Origin: Amycolatopsis vastitatis
Lineage (GTDB): Bacteria > Actinomycetota > Actinomycetes > Mycobacteriales > Pseudonocardiaceae
Assembly (NCBI RefSeq): GCF_002234595.1
Contig: NZ_NMUL01000012.1
Location: 518,556 to 582,555, forward strand
Length of the DNA stretch: 64,000 bases
Direction: 5' to 3'
The notes beneath the pieces were generated by a model. The model was not told the DNA's origin. It did not search any database and was given only the letters and a program-made list of their open reading frames with translations. Positions 40,121 to 47,816 of the stretch are shown here, in pieces; position 1 is the stretch's first letter; the number at the start of each line of letters is the position of its first letter. Made by a program: the position numbers and the translations under genes.

Positions 40121-41515
40121 TCAGCCGTGGTCCTCCAGCATCTCGGTGACCAGGGCCGCGATCGGCGACCGCTCCGAGCGCGTCAGCGTGACGTGCGCGA
40201 ACAGCGGGTGCCCCTTCAGCTTCTCGATCACCGCCGAGACGCCGTCGTGCCGCCCGACACGCAAGTTGTCACGCTGGGCGACGTCGTGCGTGAGCACCAC
40301 CCGCGACGCCGTGCCGAGCCGCGAAAGCACCGTGAGCAGGACGTTGCGCTCCAGCGACTGCGCCTCGTCGACGATCACGAACGTGTCGTGCAGCGAGCGG
40401 CCGCGGATGTGCGTCAGCGGGAGCACCTCGAGCATGCCGCGGTCGAAGACCTCGTCGAGGACGTCCTGGCTGACCAGCGCGCCGAGGGTGTCGAACACCG
40501 CCTGCGCCCACGGCTGCATCTTCTCGCTCTCGGACCCGGGCAGGTAGCCCAGGTCCTGGCCGCCGACCGCGTAGACCGGCCGGAACACCACGACCTTGCG
40601 GTGCTGACGGCGTTCCATCACCGCCTCGAGGCCGGCGCAGAGGGCGAGCGCCGACTTGCCGGTGCCTGCCCGGCCGCCCAGCGACACGATCCCGACGTCG
40701 GAGTCGAGCAGCAGGTCGAGCGCGACGCGCTGCTCGGCGCTGCGGCCGTGCAGGCCGAACGCCTCGCGGTCGCCCCGGACCAGCCGGATGCGCTTGTCCG
40801 CCGTGATCCGCCCCAGCGCGCTGGAGGTGCCCGCGAGCAGCCGCAGCCCGGTGTGGCAGGGCAGCTCGGCGAGCTCGTCCATGCCGTATTCGACCGGGTC
40901 GACGGTGCTGCCGCCGAACAACGTGTCGAGCACGTCCTGCTCGACGTCGACGTCCGCCATGCCGGTCCAGCCCGACGGCGTCACTTCCTGCGCGCGGTAC
41001 TCGTCCGCCTCGAGACCGACGGCCCCGGCCTTGACCCGCAGCGGGATGTCCTTCGTCACCAGCGTGACCGCCGCGTTCTCCGCCGCCAGGTTGAGCGCGC
41101 AGGCGAGGATGCGGTGGTCGTTGGAGTCGGTCCGGAACCCGGACGGGAGCACCGACGGGTCCGAGTGGTTCAGCTCCACCTGCAGCGTGCCGCCGTGGTC
41201 CCCGATCGGGAGCGGCGCGTCGAGCCTGCCGTACTGCCGGCGCAGGTCGTCGAGCATGCGCAGGGATTCCCGGGCGAACCAGCCCAGCTCCGGGTGGTGG
41301 CGCTTCGCCTCCAGTTCACTGATGACGACCAGCGGAAGCACGACGGCGTGCTCGGCGAACCGAGTGACCGCCCACGGGTCCGAAAGGAGGACCGACGTGT
41401 CGAGCACGTACATGTGCTGCTGGGATTCGGGCGAGGTCGAGGCTTTCTCCGGGCCAGGAACGGCACCGGTCGAAGAACGGCCAGAGGCCTTACGGGGCAA
41501 ACGCTGCGCAGTCAC
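40121..41515 (-). CDS. phoH: PIN-PhoH protein (PhoH2-type)
   Basis: A 464-residue protein with an N-terminal PIN domain (VLDTSVLLSDPWA, conserved Asp; about 35-165) and a C-terminal PhoH P-loop ATPase (GGRAGTGKSALALC, about 258-272; DEAQSLE Walker B; about 235-464). PhoH2 proteins are sequence-specific RNA helicase-RNases, and mycobacterial PhoH2 pairs with a small antitoxin PhoAT (from memory). Start GTG 41515 has GGGAG upstream. A 358-bp structured gap precedes it on the same strand. Position fits Rv1095. Confidence 0.9.
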   Translation of the reverse strand: MTAQRLPRKASGRSSTGAVPGPEKASTSPESQQHMYVLDTSVLLSDPWAVTRFAEHAVVLPLVVISELEAKRHHPELGWFARESLRMLDDLRRQYGRLDAPLPIGDHGGTLQVELNHSDPSVLPSGFRTDSNDHRILACALNLAAENAAVTLVTKDIPLRVKAGAVGLEADEYRAQEVTPSGWTGMADVDVEQDVLDTLFGGSTVDPVEYGMDELAELPCHTGLRLLAGTSSALGRITADKRIRLVRGDREAFGLHGRSAEQRVALDLLLDSDVGIVSLGGRAGTGKSALALCAGLEAVMERRQHRKVVVFRPVYAVGGQDLGYLPGSESEKMQPWAQAVFDTLGALVSQDVLDEVFDRGMLEVLPLTHIRGRSLHDTFVIVDEAQSLERNVLLTVLSRLGTASRVVLTHDVAQRDNLRVGRHDGVSAVIEKLKGHPLFAHVTLTRSERSPIAALVTEMLEDHG

Positions 41516-41873
41516 GACGGCATCTCCCTCGAGGGCGTGTGCACCTCACGCCCGCACTCGCTGGGCCGGGCACCTCCCTGGCTGGACCACTCCTCCTGAC
41601 CGGTGGGTCAGGTGGCGCGGCCACGAGGGCCGGGTGCCGGCCCCCTCGAGCGTCTCGTGGGCGGCTGAGCCGCCCCCTCGATCACCGCCACGACCAGGGC
41701 CTCCCGTGAGGACCCGCATGGGACGCGCGCCCTCACCTCGGAAGGTACCCACGAATGCGGGATCGCGCAGGGAGCCAACACGGTGATTCGCCAAACCGTC
41801 ACCTCACCGTCGCCTCACCGGACACCTACACCGGGTGACGGACACCCCTGCTGACCAGCGGCGCTTCGGGGTT
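41516..41873 (-). other. 358-bp phoH leader region with hairpins, no certain gene
   Basis: Upstream of phoH on the reverse strand lie three compact stems: 41660-41676 (GGGCGGC-TGA-GCCGCCC), 41627-41643 (GGGCCGG-GTG-CCGGCCC) and 41595-41612 (CCTGACC-GGTG-GGTCAGG), plus the self-complementary CCCTCGAGGG (41526-41535) over the Shine-Dalgarno. Two small frames (41546-41794 from a TTG, 41608-41802 from a GTG) might encode a PhoAT-like antitoxin; neither is convincing. Confidence 0.5.
41802..41819. promoter_or_regulatory. Candidate PHO-box-like direct repeat upstream of phoH
   Basis: CCTCACC occurs twice 11 bp apart (41802-41808 and 41813-41819). PHO boxes in actinomycetes are 11-bp direct repeats of about GTTCACC; here 5 of 7 bases agree per unit. 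Regulation of phoH by phosphate is inference. Confidence 0.3.
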
Positions 41874-42650
41874 CTAGGAGCCGAACCGGCGGTGCCGCCA
41901 CGCGTAGTCACGGATGGCACGCAGGAAGTCGACGCGGCGGAAAGCGGGCCAGTACGCCTCGGTGAACCAGAACTCCGAATGCGCGGACTGCCAGAGCAGG
42001 AACCCGGAAAGCCGCTGCTCACCAGAGGTGCGGATGATCAGGTCGGGGTCCGGCTGGCCCGAGGTGTAGAGGTGCTCGGAGATGTGGTCGACGTCGAGGA
42101 TCTTCGCCAGCTCGTGGATGGACGTGCCCTCGTCGGCGTGCTGGAGCAGCAGCTTGCGCACGGCGTCCGCGATTTCCTGGCGCCCGCCGTAACCGACCGC
42201 GACGTTCACCTCCATCCCGGTCCGGCCCTCGGTCCGCGCGGCGGCTTCGCTGAGTCGCTTCGCGACTTCGGCCGGCAGCAGGTCGAGGGCGCCGACGATC
42301 CGCAGCCGCCACCCCGTCCCGGGCGCGGCGAGCTCGTCGGTGACGTCGGTGATGATCTTCAGCAGCGGCGTGAGCTCGTCCGGGTCCCGGTTGAGGTTGT
42401 CGGTGGACAGCAGCCACATGGTGACGACCTCGACATCGGCTTCCTGACACCAGCTCAGGAAGTCCGCGATCTTCTTCGCCCCGGCCCGGTGCCCGTCCGA
42501 AACGTCCGTGAAGCCCGCTTCACGGGCCCACCGGCGGTTGCCGTCGAGCATGATGGCGATGTGCCGGGGATGCCGCCCGGCGGCCTGCTGGATGAGGCGC
42601 CTGCCGTAGGCGCTGTACACGACGTCGGACAAGAAGGAGCGAACACTCAC
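41874..42650 (-). CDS. Short-chain cis-prenyl (Z-isoprenyl diphosphate) synthase
   Basis: A 258-residue cis-prenyltransferase with MLDGNRRWA (catalytic Asp), the WLLSTDNLNRDPDE region, GRQEIADAV and DLIIRTSGEQRLSGFLLWQS. It condenses IPP onto an allylic diphosphate. By gene order it matches Rv1086, the (2Z,6E)-farnesyl diphosphate synthase, not the undecaprenyl-type long-chain enzyme (Rv2361c); the N-terminus VVYSAYGRRLIQQ is also of that type. GTG start at 42650. Chain length is inferred. Confidence 0.88.
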   Translation of the reverse strand: MSVRSFLSDVVYSAYGRRLIQQAAGRHPRHIAIMLDGNRRWAREAGFTDVSDGHRAGAKKIADFLSWCQEADVEVVTMWLLSTDNLNRDPDELTPLLKIITDVTDELAAPGTGWRLRIVGALDLLPAEVAKRLSEAAARTEGRTGMEVNVAVGYGGRQEIADAVRKLLLQHADEGTSIHELAKILDVDHISEHLYTSGQPDPDLIIRTSGEQRLSGFLLWQSAHSEFWFTEAYWPAFRRVDFLRAIRDYAWRHRRFGS

Positions 42651-42718
42651 GTCGAGGTAGCGTACGCACCCGATGTGAGGCGTGTGACTTGAGCACTGCC
42701 GGAGAACCTACGGTCCCG

Positions 42719-42724
42719 TAACCT
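42719..42724 (+). promoter_or_regulatory. -10-like TAACCT before the hemolysin III gene
   Basis: TAACCT ends 6 bp before the GTG at 42731, fitting a leaderless transcript. Confidence 0.4.
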
Positions 42725-42730
42725 GGATAC

Positions 42731-43405
42731 GTGAGCCTGACGACGGAAGAACCCGAGCCCGTGGTGGACCTCCGCCCCCGGCTGCGCGGGCACATCCACT
42801 TCTGGACGTTCTTCGGCGCCCTGGCCGCGGCGGCGGCGCTGGTCAGCCTGGCGGCGTCCACAGTGTCCCCGATCGCGACACTCGCGACATCGGTCTACGG
42901 CCTGACAGTGCTCGGCCTGTTCGGCGTGAGCGCGCTGTACCACCGCCGGTTCTGGAGCCCCCGCGCGTACAAGTGGATGAAGCGCGCGGACCACTCGATG
43001 ATCTTCCTGTTCATCGCGGGCACGTACACACCGTTCACCCTGCTGGCGATGTCGAAACCGACGGGCTACGTGATCCTGTCGATCGTGTGGGGCGGCGCCA
43101 TCGCGGGCGTGGCGTTGAAGATGCTGTGGCCGAACGCACCCCGCTGGCTGGGCGTCCCGATCTACATCGCCCTCGGCTGGGTAGCGGTGTTCGTGTTCCC
43201 CGAATTGGCGACGCACGCCGGGGTCGCGGCTTTGGTGCTGTTGTGCGTGGGCGGGCTGTTCTACACGCTGGGCGCGGTGTTCTACGCCGTCAAGTGGCCC
43301 AATCACCGGCCCGAGACGTTCGGGTACCACGAGTACTTCCACGCGTGCACTGTGCTCGCGGCCGTGTCTCACTACATCGCGATCTGGCTGGCGATGTACG
43401 CCTAG
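42731..43405 (+). CDS. Hemolysin III / TrhA-family membrane protein
   Basis: A 224-residue seven-helix membrane protein of the HlyIII/PAQR group: conserved SALYHRRFW, the MKRADHSMIFLFIAGTYTPF helix with its His/Asp, and YHEYFHACTVLAAVSHY with the metal-coordinating histidines. Members (YqfA/TrhA) affect membrane energetics or lipid homeostasis; true haemolysis is doubtful. Position fits Rv1085c, divergent from the cis-prenyl synthase. Confidence 0.9.
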   Translation: MSLTTEEPEPVVDLRPRLRGHIHFWTFFGALAAAAALVSLAASTVSPIATLATSVYGLTVLGLFGVSALYHRRFWSPRAYKWMKRADHSMIFLFIAGTYTPFTLLAMSKPTGYVILSIVWGGAIAGVALKMLWPNAPRWLGVPIYIALGWVAVFVFPELATHAGVAALVLLCVGGLFYTLGAVFYAVKWPNHRPETFGYHEYFHACTVLAAVSHYIAIWLAMYA

Positions 43406-43575
43406 CTGCGCGTTTGTGTTTGTGGATCTTTCTCAGGCCGCCGCCAGGCCCCATCCCGACGCCTGATCGTCACCACGGGCGGTAGCACCGCGTCAAGACG
43501 ATGAAGCGTGTCATCCTGTCCCGTCCGGCCGAGCCGCCGAACGCGATCGCGGCGATCTGGTGGCCAGGAAGAAAA

Positions 43576-43610
43576 GCGCGGCGCTCACTCGGCTCGAGTG
43601 AGCGCCGCGC
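43576..43610. terminator. Intrinsic terminator-like hairpin
   Basis: 16-bp perfect arms (43576-43591 and 43595-43610), 3-nt loop, AAAA on the left flank and TTT soon after the right. It lies between convergent hemolysin III and the small secreted protein gene and can serve both. Confidence 0.8.
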
Positions 43611-43699
43611 GCCGGCTTTCGATCTTCAGACGGTGATGCTTCGACGGGCCGTGGATGGCTGGGGCACACTCTTCCAGCCAGCCGCGGCTCCGCTTCGGA

Positions 43700-44050
43700 T
43701 CAGCCTGCCGAGTTGCCGTTGCAGGCGACGTACGACGGGTTGTGGTCGACCGTCAGCAGCTCCAGCGGACCGTTCCACTGCCACGGCAGCACGCAGGCGT
43801 TGTTGAGGATGCTGATGCCGCCGCCGTTGCCGCCGGTCGAGTTGTTGTTGCACGCCGCGTACGCGGGCGCGTGACCGGAGTGCAGCAGTTCCAGGGGACC
43901 GTTCCACTGCCACGGCGCGGCGCACAGGTTGTCGCCGATGCTGATGCCACCGCCGGGGTGGTGTCCACTCTCACCGGCGGAGGCCGGCGCGGCAACAGCG
44001 AGCATAGCTCCACCAATGACTGCAGCTGCGAAGAGCGTTTTCTTCATCAT
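43700..44050 (-). CDS. Small secreted protein with duplicated PWQWNGPLELL motif
   Basis: A 116-residue exported protein: KKTLFAAAVIGGAM..., cleaved near APASA-GE, leaving about 88 residues made of two about 40-residue copies. Each copy reads GGGISI, then C, PWQWNGPLELL, and ends with Y-x-A/V-C-N; the two Cys of each copy are 25 apart. The layout recalls chaplins (secreted, beta-prone, two-Cys modules) but the sequence differs, so the family is unassigned. Two tandem ATGs (44050, 44047) are possible starts. It could coat the cell surface or be a peptide signal; that is speculation. Confidence 0.75.
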   Translation of the reverse strand: MMKKTLFAAAVIGGAMLAVAAPASAGESGHHPGGGISIGDNLCAAPWQWNGPLELLHSGHAPAYAACNNNSTGGNGGGISILNNACVLPWQWNGPLELLTVDHNPSYVACNGNSAG

Positions 44051-44156
44051 GCTAAAATGATGCGACAGAAATTCACCGTCCACTATCGACATCACCCGAT
44101 GAGTTGGACAAAGTCACCTGGCCAGGGAACGAAAACACTTTTCGCCGTGCGGGATC

Positions 44157-44205
44157 GGTGACGCCGTGCGAGAGTCGGAGGTTCCCCTCTCGCGAGCGCG
44201 TCACC
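44157..44205. terminator. Two-tier hairpin after the AhpD-like gene
   Basis: Outer arms GGTGACGC (44157-44164) and GCGTCACC (44198-44205) enclose inner arms GCGAGAG (44168-44174) and CTCTCGC (44187-44193). It sits 33 bp past the AhpD-like stop (reverse strand). Confidence 0.65.
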
Positions 44206-44238
44206 AATCCGGCCAAGCTCCCCTTCGGACAGTGGACG

Positions 44239-44712
44239 TCAGCCGAACATCCCCGGCTGGTACTCCCCGGCCGGGTTGCGGGCGATCACGTTCAGCCGGT
44301 TCCACGCGTTGATCGTCGCGACCAGCGCGATCAACGCCCCGATCTGCTCGTCGTCGTAGTGCTTGCGAACCGCCGCCCACGTCTCGTCGCTGACACCTTC
44401 GTGGGCGTCCGCCAGCCGGGTGCCCTCCTCGGTCAGCGCCAGGGCCGCGCGCTCCGCTTCGGTGAAGACCACCGCTTCGCGCCACGCCGCCACCATCGCC
44501 AGGCGGACCGCCGTCTCGCCGGCCGCCGCCGCGTCCTTCGTGTGCATGTCGAGGCACATCCCGCAGCCGTTGATCTGGCTCGCGCGGATCTTCACGAGCT
44601 CCTGCGTCGCCTTGGGGAGCGACGACTCTTCGACCGGCCGCGAAGCCGCGATCAGGCGCTTGACGAACTTGCCGGCGATCTCGTTCTCGAACAGGTTGAG
44701 CCGCGCTTCCAT
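44239..44712 (-). CDS. AhpD-like carboxymuconolactone decarboxylase family protein
   Basis: A 157-residue alkylhydroperoxidase AhpD-core protein. The CxxC redox pair and proton-relay His are in GCGMCLDMHTKDA, preceded by ELVKIRASQINGC; ARNPAGEYQPG closes the protein. These act as peroxide or thiol reductases. AAGGGGA lies 6 bp before the ATG. The partner reductase is not in the window. Confidence 0.87.
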   Translation of the reverse strand: MEARLNLFENEIAGKFVKRLIAASRPVEESSLPKATQELVKIRASQINGCGMCLDMHTKDAAAAGETAVRLAMVAAWREAVVFTEAERAALALTEEGTRLADAHEGVSDETWAAVRKHYDDEQIGALIALVATINAWNRLNVIARNPAGEYQPGMFG

Positions 44713-45009
44713 GGTTGTTCCCCTTTCGTCGTCTGCTTCACCCCATTGACGAGATGCGCGGCCGCGTTGTGACAGGCCGGGACGTGACGCCGGTCACGTG
44801 CACACCTTCGCGGCATCGCCCGCGACGCCGGTCACGCCCGGGACACCCCGCTCCACCTGCGGCGCCCACCCCCGCCTGGCCAGCGGACGACGCTTCAAAC
44901 AGCCACGTTCGAGGGTCACCCACCGGAACACCACGACGGTTGCCGTGCTCGCCGAAGCGGCCGACGGTGGCTTCACCAGGACCCAACGAGGGGAAGGAGC
45001 ACGACCGCG

Positions 45010-45786
45010 ATGGCCAAGACCATGCAGCCCCAGGAACTCATCGACAGCGCCGTGGTCGACCCGGCCGGCAACAAGCTCGGGAAGGTCGGCAACGTCTACC
45101 TCGCCGACGCGACGCGCCGCCCGGAGTGGATCACCGTCAAGACCGGCCTGTTCGGCACCAAGGAAAGCTTCGTCCCGCTTTCCGGCGCACACACGGACAA
45201 GGACGGCATCCACGTCCAGGTCGACAAGGACAGCGTCTCCGACGCGCCCCGCATCGACGCCGACGGGCACCTTTCGCCCGAGGAGAGCGAGCAGCTCTAC
45301 CACCACTACGGCCTGCCCGTGCCGCGCACGTCGCCCGACGGGCGCATGGGCGGCAAGGCAGGCGACCGGACGCAGCGCCGCGACCCGGCCATGGGTGGCC
45401 GTGGCCGGTCCGAAATGGACGATCAGGCCGCCATGACCCGCTCCGAGGAGCGGCTGAACGTCGGCACCGAGCAGGTCGAGACCGGGCGCGTGCGGCTGCG
45501 CAAGTACGTCGTCACCGAAGAGCAGCAGGTCACCGTTCCGGTCCGGCACGAAGAGGTCCGCGTCGAACGGGAGCCGATCACCCGCGGCGAAAGCGGCGCC
45601 GAGATCGGCGAAGCCGAACAGGACGTCGTGCTGCACGCCGAAAAGCCCGTGGTGCGCAAGGAAACCGTGCCGGTCGAGCGGGCGCGGCTGCGGACCGAGG
45701 CGGTCACCGACGAGCAGACCGTGTCCGGCAAGGTCCGCAAGGAGCAGTTCGAGGTCACCGGCGACGAAGGCAAGCGCCGCCGATAA
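45010..45786 (+). CDS. PRC-barrel and DUF2382 stress protein
   Basis: A 258-residue protein with an N-terminal PRC-barrel (about 5-75; DPAGNKLGKVGNVYLADATRRPEWITV is the region) and a C-terminal DUF2382 (about 145-250) with its alternating charged strands VRLRKYVVTEEQQVTVPVRHEEVRVERE and PVVRKETVPVERARL; a Gly/Arg/Met linker joins them. Such proteins are general stress-linked in actinobacteria and cyanobacteria; the molecular role is unknown. AAGGAG sits 11 bp before the ATG. The 237-bp region upstream shows no further gene. Confidence 0.85.
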   Translation: MAKTMQPQELIDSAVVDPAGNKLGKVGNVYLADATRRPEWITVKTGLFGTKESFVPLSGAHTDKDGIHVQVDKDSVSDAPRIDADGHLSPEESEQLYHHYGLPVPRTSPDGRMGGKAGDRTQRRDPAMGGRGRSEMDDQAAMTRSEERLNVGTEQVETGRVRLRKYVVTEEQQVTVPVRHEEVRVEREPITRGESGAEIGEAEQDVVLHAEKPVVRKETVPVERARLRTEAVTDEQTVSGKVRKEQFEVTGDEGKRRR

Positions 45787-45843
45787 CGGCTCCCGCGGGG
45801 GTGGCCGGTCCCCGATACCGGCCACCCTCGCGGGTCACCACGT

Positions 45844-47736
45844 TCAGGAGCGCAGCATCGGCGCCGCCAGGAACTGTTCCGGGATGGCGAACGCGTCCAC
45901 CAGCGTGCGCGCGTGCGGGCGCAGCTCCGAGCACAGCCGGTTGACCGCCGATGTGACGGCCTTCGCGCGCGACGCCGTCAGGCGGCCGTGGCCCAGGAAC
46001 CACGCCAGGTCCTCTTCGATCGCCGACAACGCGTACAAGTCGCAGACGCGCTCGAGCAGCGCGCGGGCGTCCGGGTCCGCACAACGCTCGATGGCCGACG
46101 CGAACGCTTCCAGCACGAGCCGCTCGACGTGGACGCGGCCGGCGCGCAGCACGTGGTCCTGCGCCGAGTTGAACACGCCGAACGGGTCGGAAGCCGCCTT
46201 GCGGAGGCGTTTCGCCACGCCTTCGACGACGTGGTCCTCGCGGTCCTCGAACAGGCGCAGCTGCCAGTCGCGGCGGAAGAACGCGTCGGTGTCGGACGCC
46301 TCGGTGAGCAGCTCGACGGCCTTGCGCGCCGACGTCCGCTCCAGGACCGCGCTGACCACCTGCTCGGCGAAGAAACGCGCCGTCGCCAGCGGCGAGAGGT
46401 CCTCGAAGTCCTGCTTGTAGCTGGTCAGCAACCCCTTCGCGACCAGTTGCAGCAGCACCGTGTTGTCGCCTTCGAACGTCGTGAAGACGTCGGTGTCGGC
46501 CTTCAGCCCGGGCAGCAGGTTCTCCGACAGGTAGCCCGCGCCGCCGCACGCCTCGCGCGCGGTCTGGATCGCCGCCGTCGCGTGCCACGTCGCGAGCGCC
46601 TTCAACCCGGCGGCACGCGACTCCAGCTCGCGCTGCTCCTCCTCGGGGGCCGACGAGTCGATGTCGTGCAGCTTCGAGACCAGCTCTTCCTGCGCGAAGT
46701 GCAGGGCGTAGGTCTTCGCCAGCGCCGGCAGGAGTTTCCGCTGGTGGGCGAGGTAGTCGAGGACGACGACCTCGTCACCGTCCGGCTTCGCGAACTGGCG
46801 GCGGAGCTCGCCGTACCGGATCGCGAGCGCCAGCGCGCGTTTCGTGGCGCTGCCCGCACTGCCCGCGACGCTCACCCGGCCGCGGATCAGCGTGCCCAGC
46901 ATCGTGAAGAACCGGCGGCTGTCGCTTTCGATCGGGCTCGAATACGTCCCGTCCTCGGCGACGTCGCCGAAGCGGTTCAGCAGGGCCTCGCGCGGGACCC
47001 GGACGTTGTCGAAGCTCAACCGTCCGTTGTCGACGCCGTTGAGACCGGCCTTCGGCCCGCAGTCCTCGATGGACACTCCGGGCAGCGGCGCGCCGCTGTC
47101 GTCGTCCCGGATGGGGACGAGGAACGCGTGCACGCCTCGCGATTCGCCGCCCGTGACCAGCTGCGCGAAGACCACCGCCATGCGGCCGTCGCGGGCCGCG
47201 TTGCCGATGTACTCCTTCTTCGCCACGGCATCCGGCGTGTGCACGACGAAACCGCCGTCCACGAAGGTCGCCGTGGTGCGCAGGTGCTGGACGTCCGAAC
47301 CGTGGCCGTGCTCGGTCATCGCGAAGCAGCCCAGCAGGTCGAGGTCCATGATCGCGCGCAAGTACCGCTCGTGGTGGCGTGCGGTCCCGAGCAGCTGGAC
47401 GGCGCCACCGAACAGGCCCCACTGGACGCCGGCCTTCACCATCAGCGACAGGTCGCCGTACCCGAGCATCTCGAACGACGTCACCGAGCCGCCGACGTCG
47501 CCACCGCCGCCGTACGCCGGGTCGAAGCCCAGGCCGGGCCGGTCGGTCCCGGCGAGCGCGCGCAGCTGGTCGAGCACCTGGGCGCGGTGCGCCTCGACGC
47601 CGAGGTCCACCGGGTCCCGGAACTGCGCCTCGGCCATCTGCGCCCGCACCCCGCGGCGCAGCTCGGCCCAGCGGCCGTCGAGGACGGCGGTCAGCGCGTC
47701 CGGATCCACCTTCGAGGGCACTTCGGGGACGTCCAC
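45844..47736 (-). CDS. Acyl-CoA dehydrogenase/oxidase family protein
   Basis: A 630-residue flavoenzyme of the long acyl-CoA dehydrogenase/oxidase type. It has FAMTEHGHGSDVQHLRTTA (flavin contact), CGPKAGLNGVDNG, the ACGGAGYLSENLLPGLKADTDVFTTFEGDN region with the catalytic acid, and a long C-terminal helical extension (about 440-630) as in peroxisomal-type acyl-CoA oxidases. It introduces a trans-2 double bond into acyl-CoA. Start chosen as GTG 47736, which has GGAGGTGA 2 bp... upstream (optimal), rather than GTG 47742. A palindrome lies just upstream. Confidence 0.88.
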   Translation of the reverse strand: MDVPEVPSKVDPDALTAVLDGRWAELRRGVRAQMAEAQFRDPVDLGVEAHRAQVLDQLRALAGTDRPGLGFDPAYGGGGDVGGSVTSFEMLGYGDLSLMVKAGVQWGLFGGAVQLLGTARHHERYLRAIMDLDLLGCFAMTEHGHGSDVQHLRTTATFVDGGFVVHTPDAVAKKEYIGNAARDGRMAVVFAQLVTGGESRGVHAFLVPIRDDDSGAPLPGVSIEDCGPKAGLNGVDNGRLSFDNVRVPREALLNRFGDVAEDGTYSSPIESDSRRFFTMLGTLIRGRVSVAGSAGSATKRALALAIRYGELRRQFAKPDGDEVVVLDYLAHQRKLLPALAKTYALHFAQEELVSKLHDIDSSAPEEEQRELESRAAGLKALATWHATAAIQTAREACGGAGYLSENLLPGLKADTDVFTTFEGDNTVLLQLVAKGLLTSYKQDFEDLSPLATARFFAEQVVSAVLERTSARKAVELLTEASDTDAFFRRDWQLRLFEDREDHVVEGVAKRLRKAASDPFGVFNSAQDHVLRAGRVHVERLVLEAFASAIERCADPDARALLERVCDLYALSAIEEDLAWFLGHGRLTASRAKAVTSAVNRLCSELRPHARTLVDAFAIPEQFLAAPMLRS

Positions 47737-47760
47737 GGTCACCTCCGGAAAGGACGAGCG

Positions 47761-47792
47761 GCAGGCTTCCTACTCGTTGGTAGTAAGCCTGC
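47761..47792. promoter_or_regulatory. Near-perfect palindrome upstream of the acyl-CoA dehydrogenase
   Basis: Arms at 47761-47773 and 47780-47792 match at 12 of 13 positions around a 6-bp centre. The inner CTAC...GTAG is TetR-like. It lies 24 bp before the start codon and 25 bp past the GH28 stop, so it could be an operator or a terminator. Confidence 0.4.
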
Positions 47793-47816
47793 CGCAGCGC
47801 TGCCGTTCCCGCAGGG

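Noticed and set aside
41546..41802. Small reverse-strand genes (82 and 64 codons) before phoH
   Set aside because: Non-ATG starts without ribosome sites and low-complexity sequence; kept only as a possible PhoAT-like antitoxin, not called as genes.
43501..43806. Forward 101-codon frame after hemolysin III
   Set aside because: It runs through a terminator hairpin and over the antisense of the secreted protein gene; no ribosome site or family features.
47761..47792. Simple terminator of the GH28 gene
   Set aside because: Not excluded, but the absence of a U-tract and the closeness to the next start make an operator at least as likely; left as a regulatory candidate.
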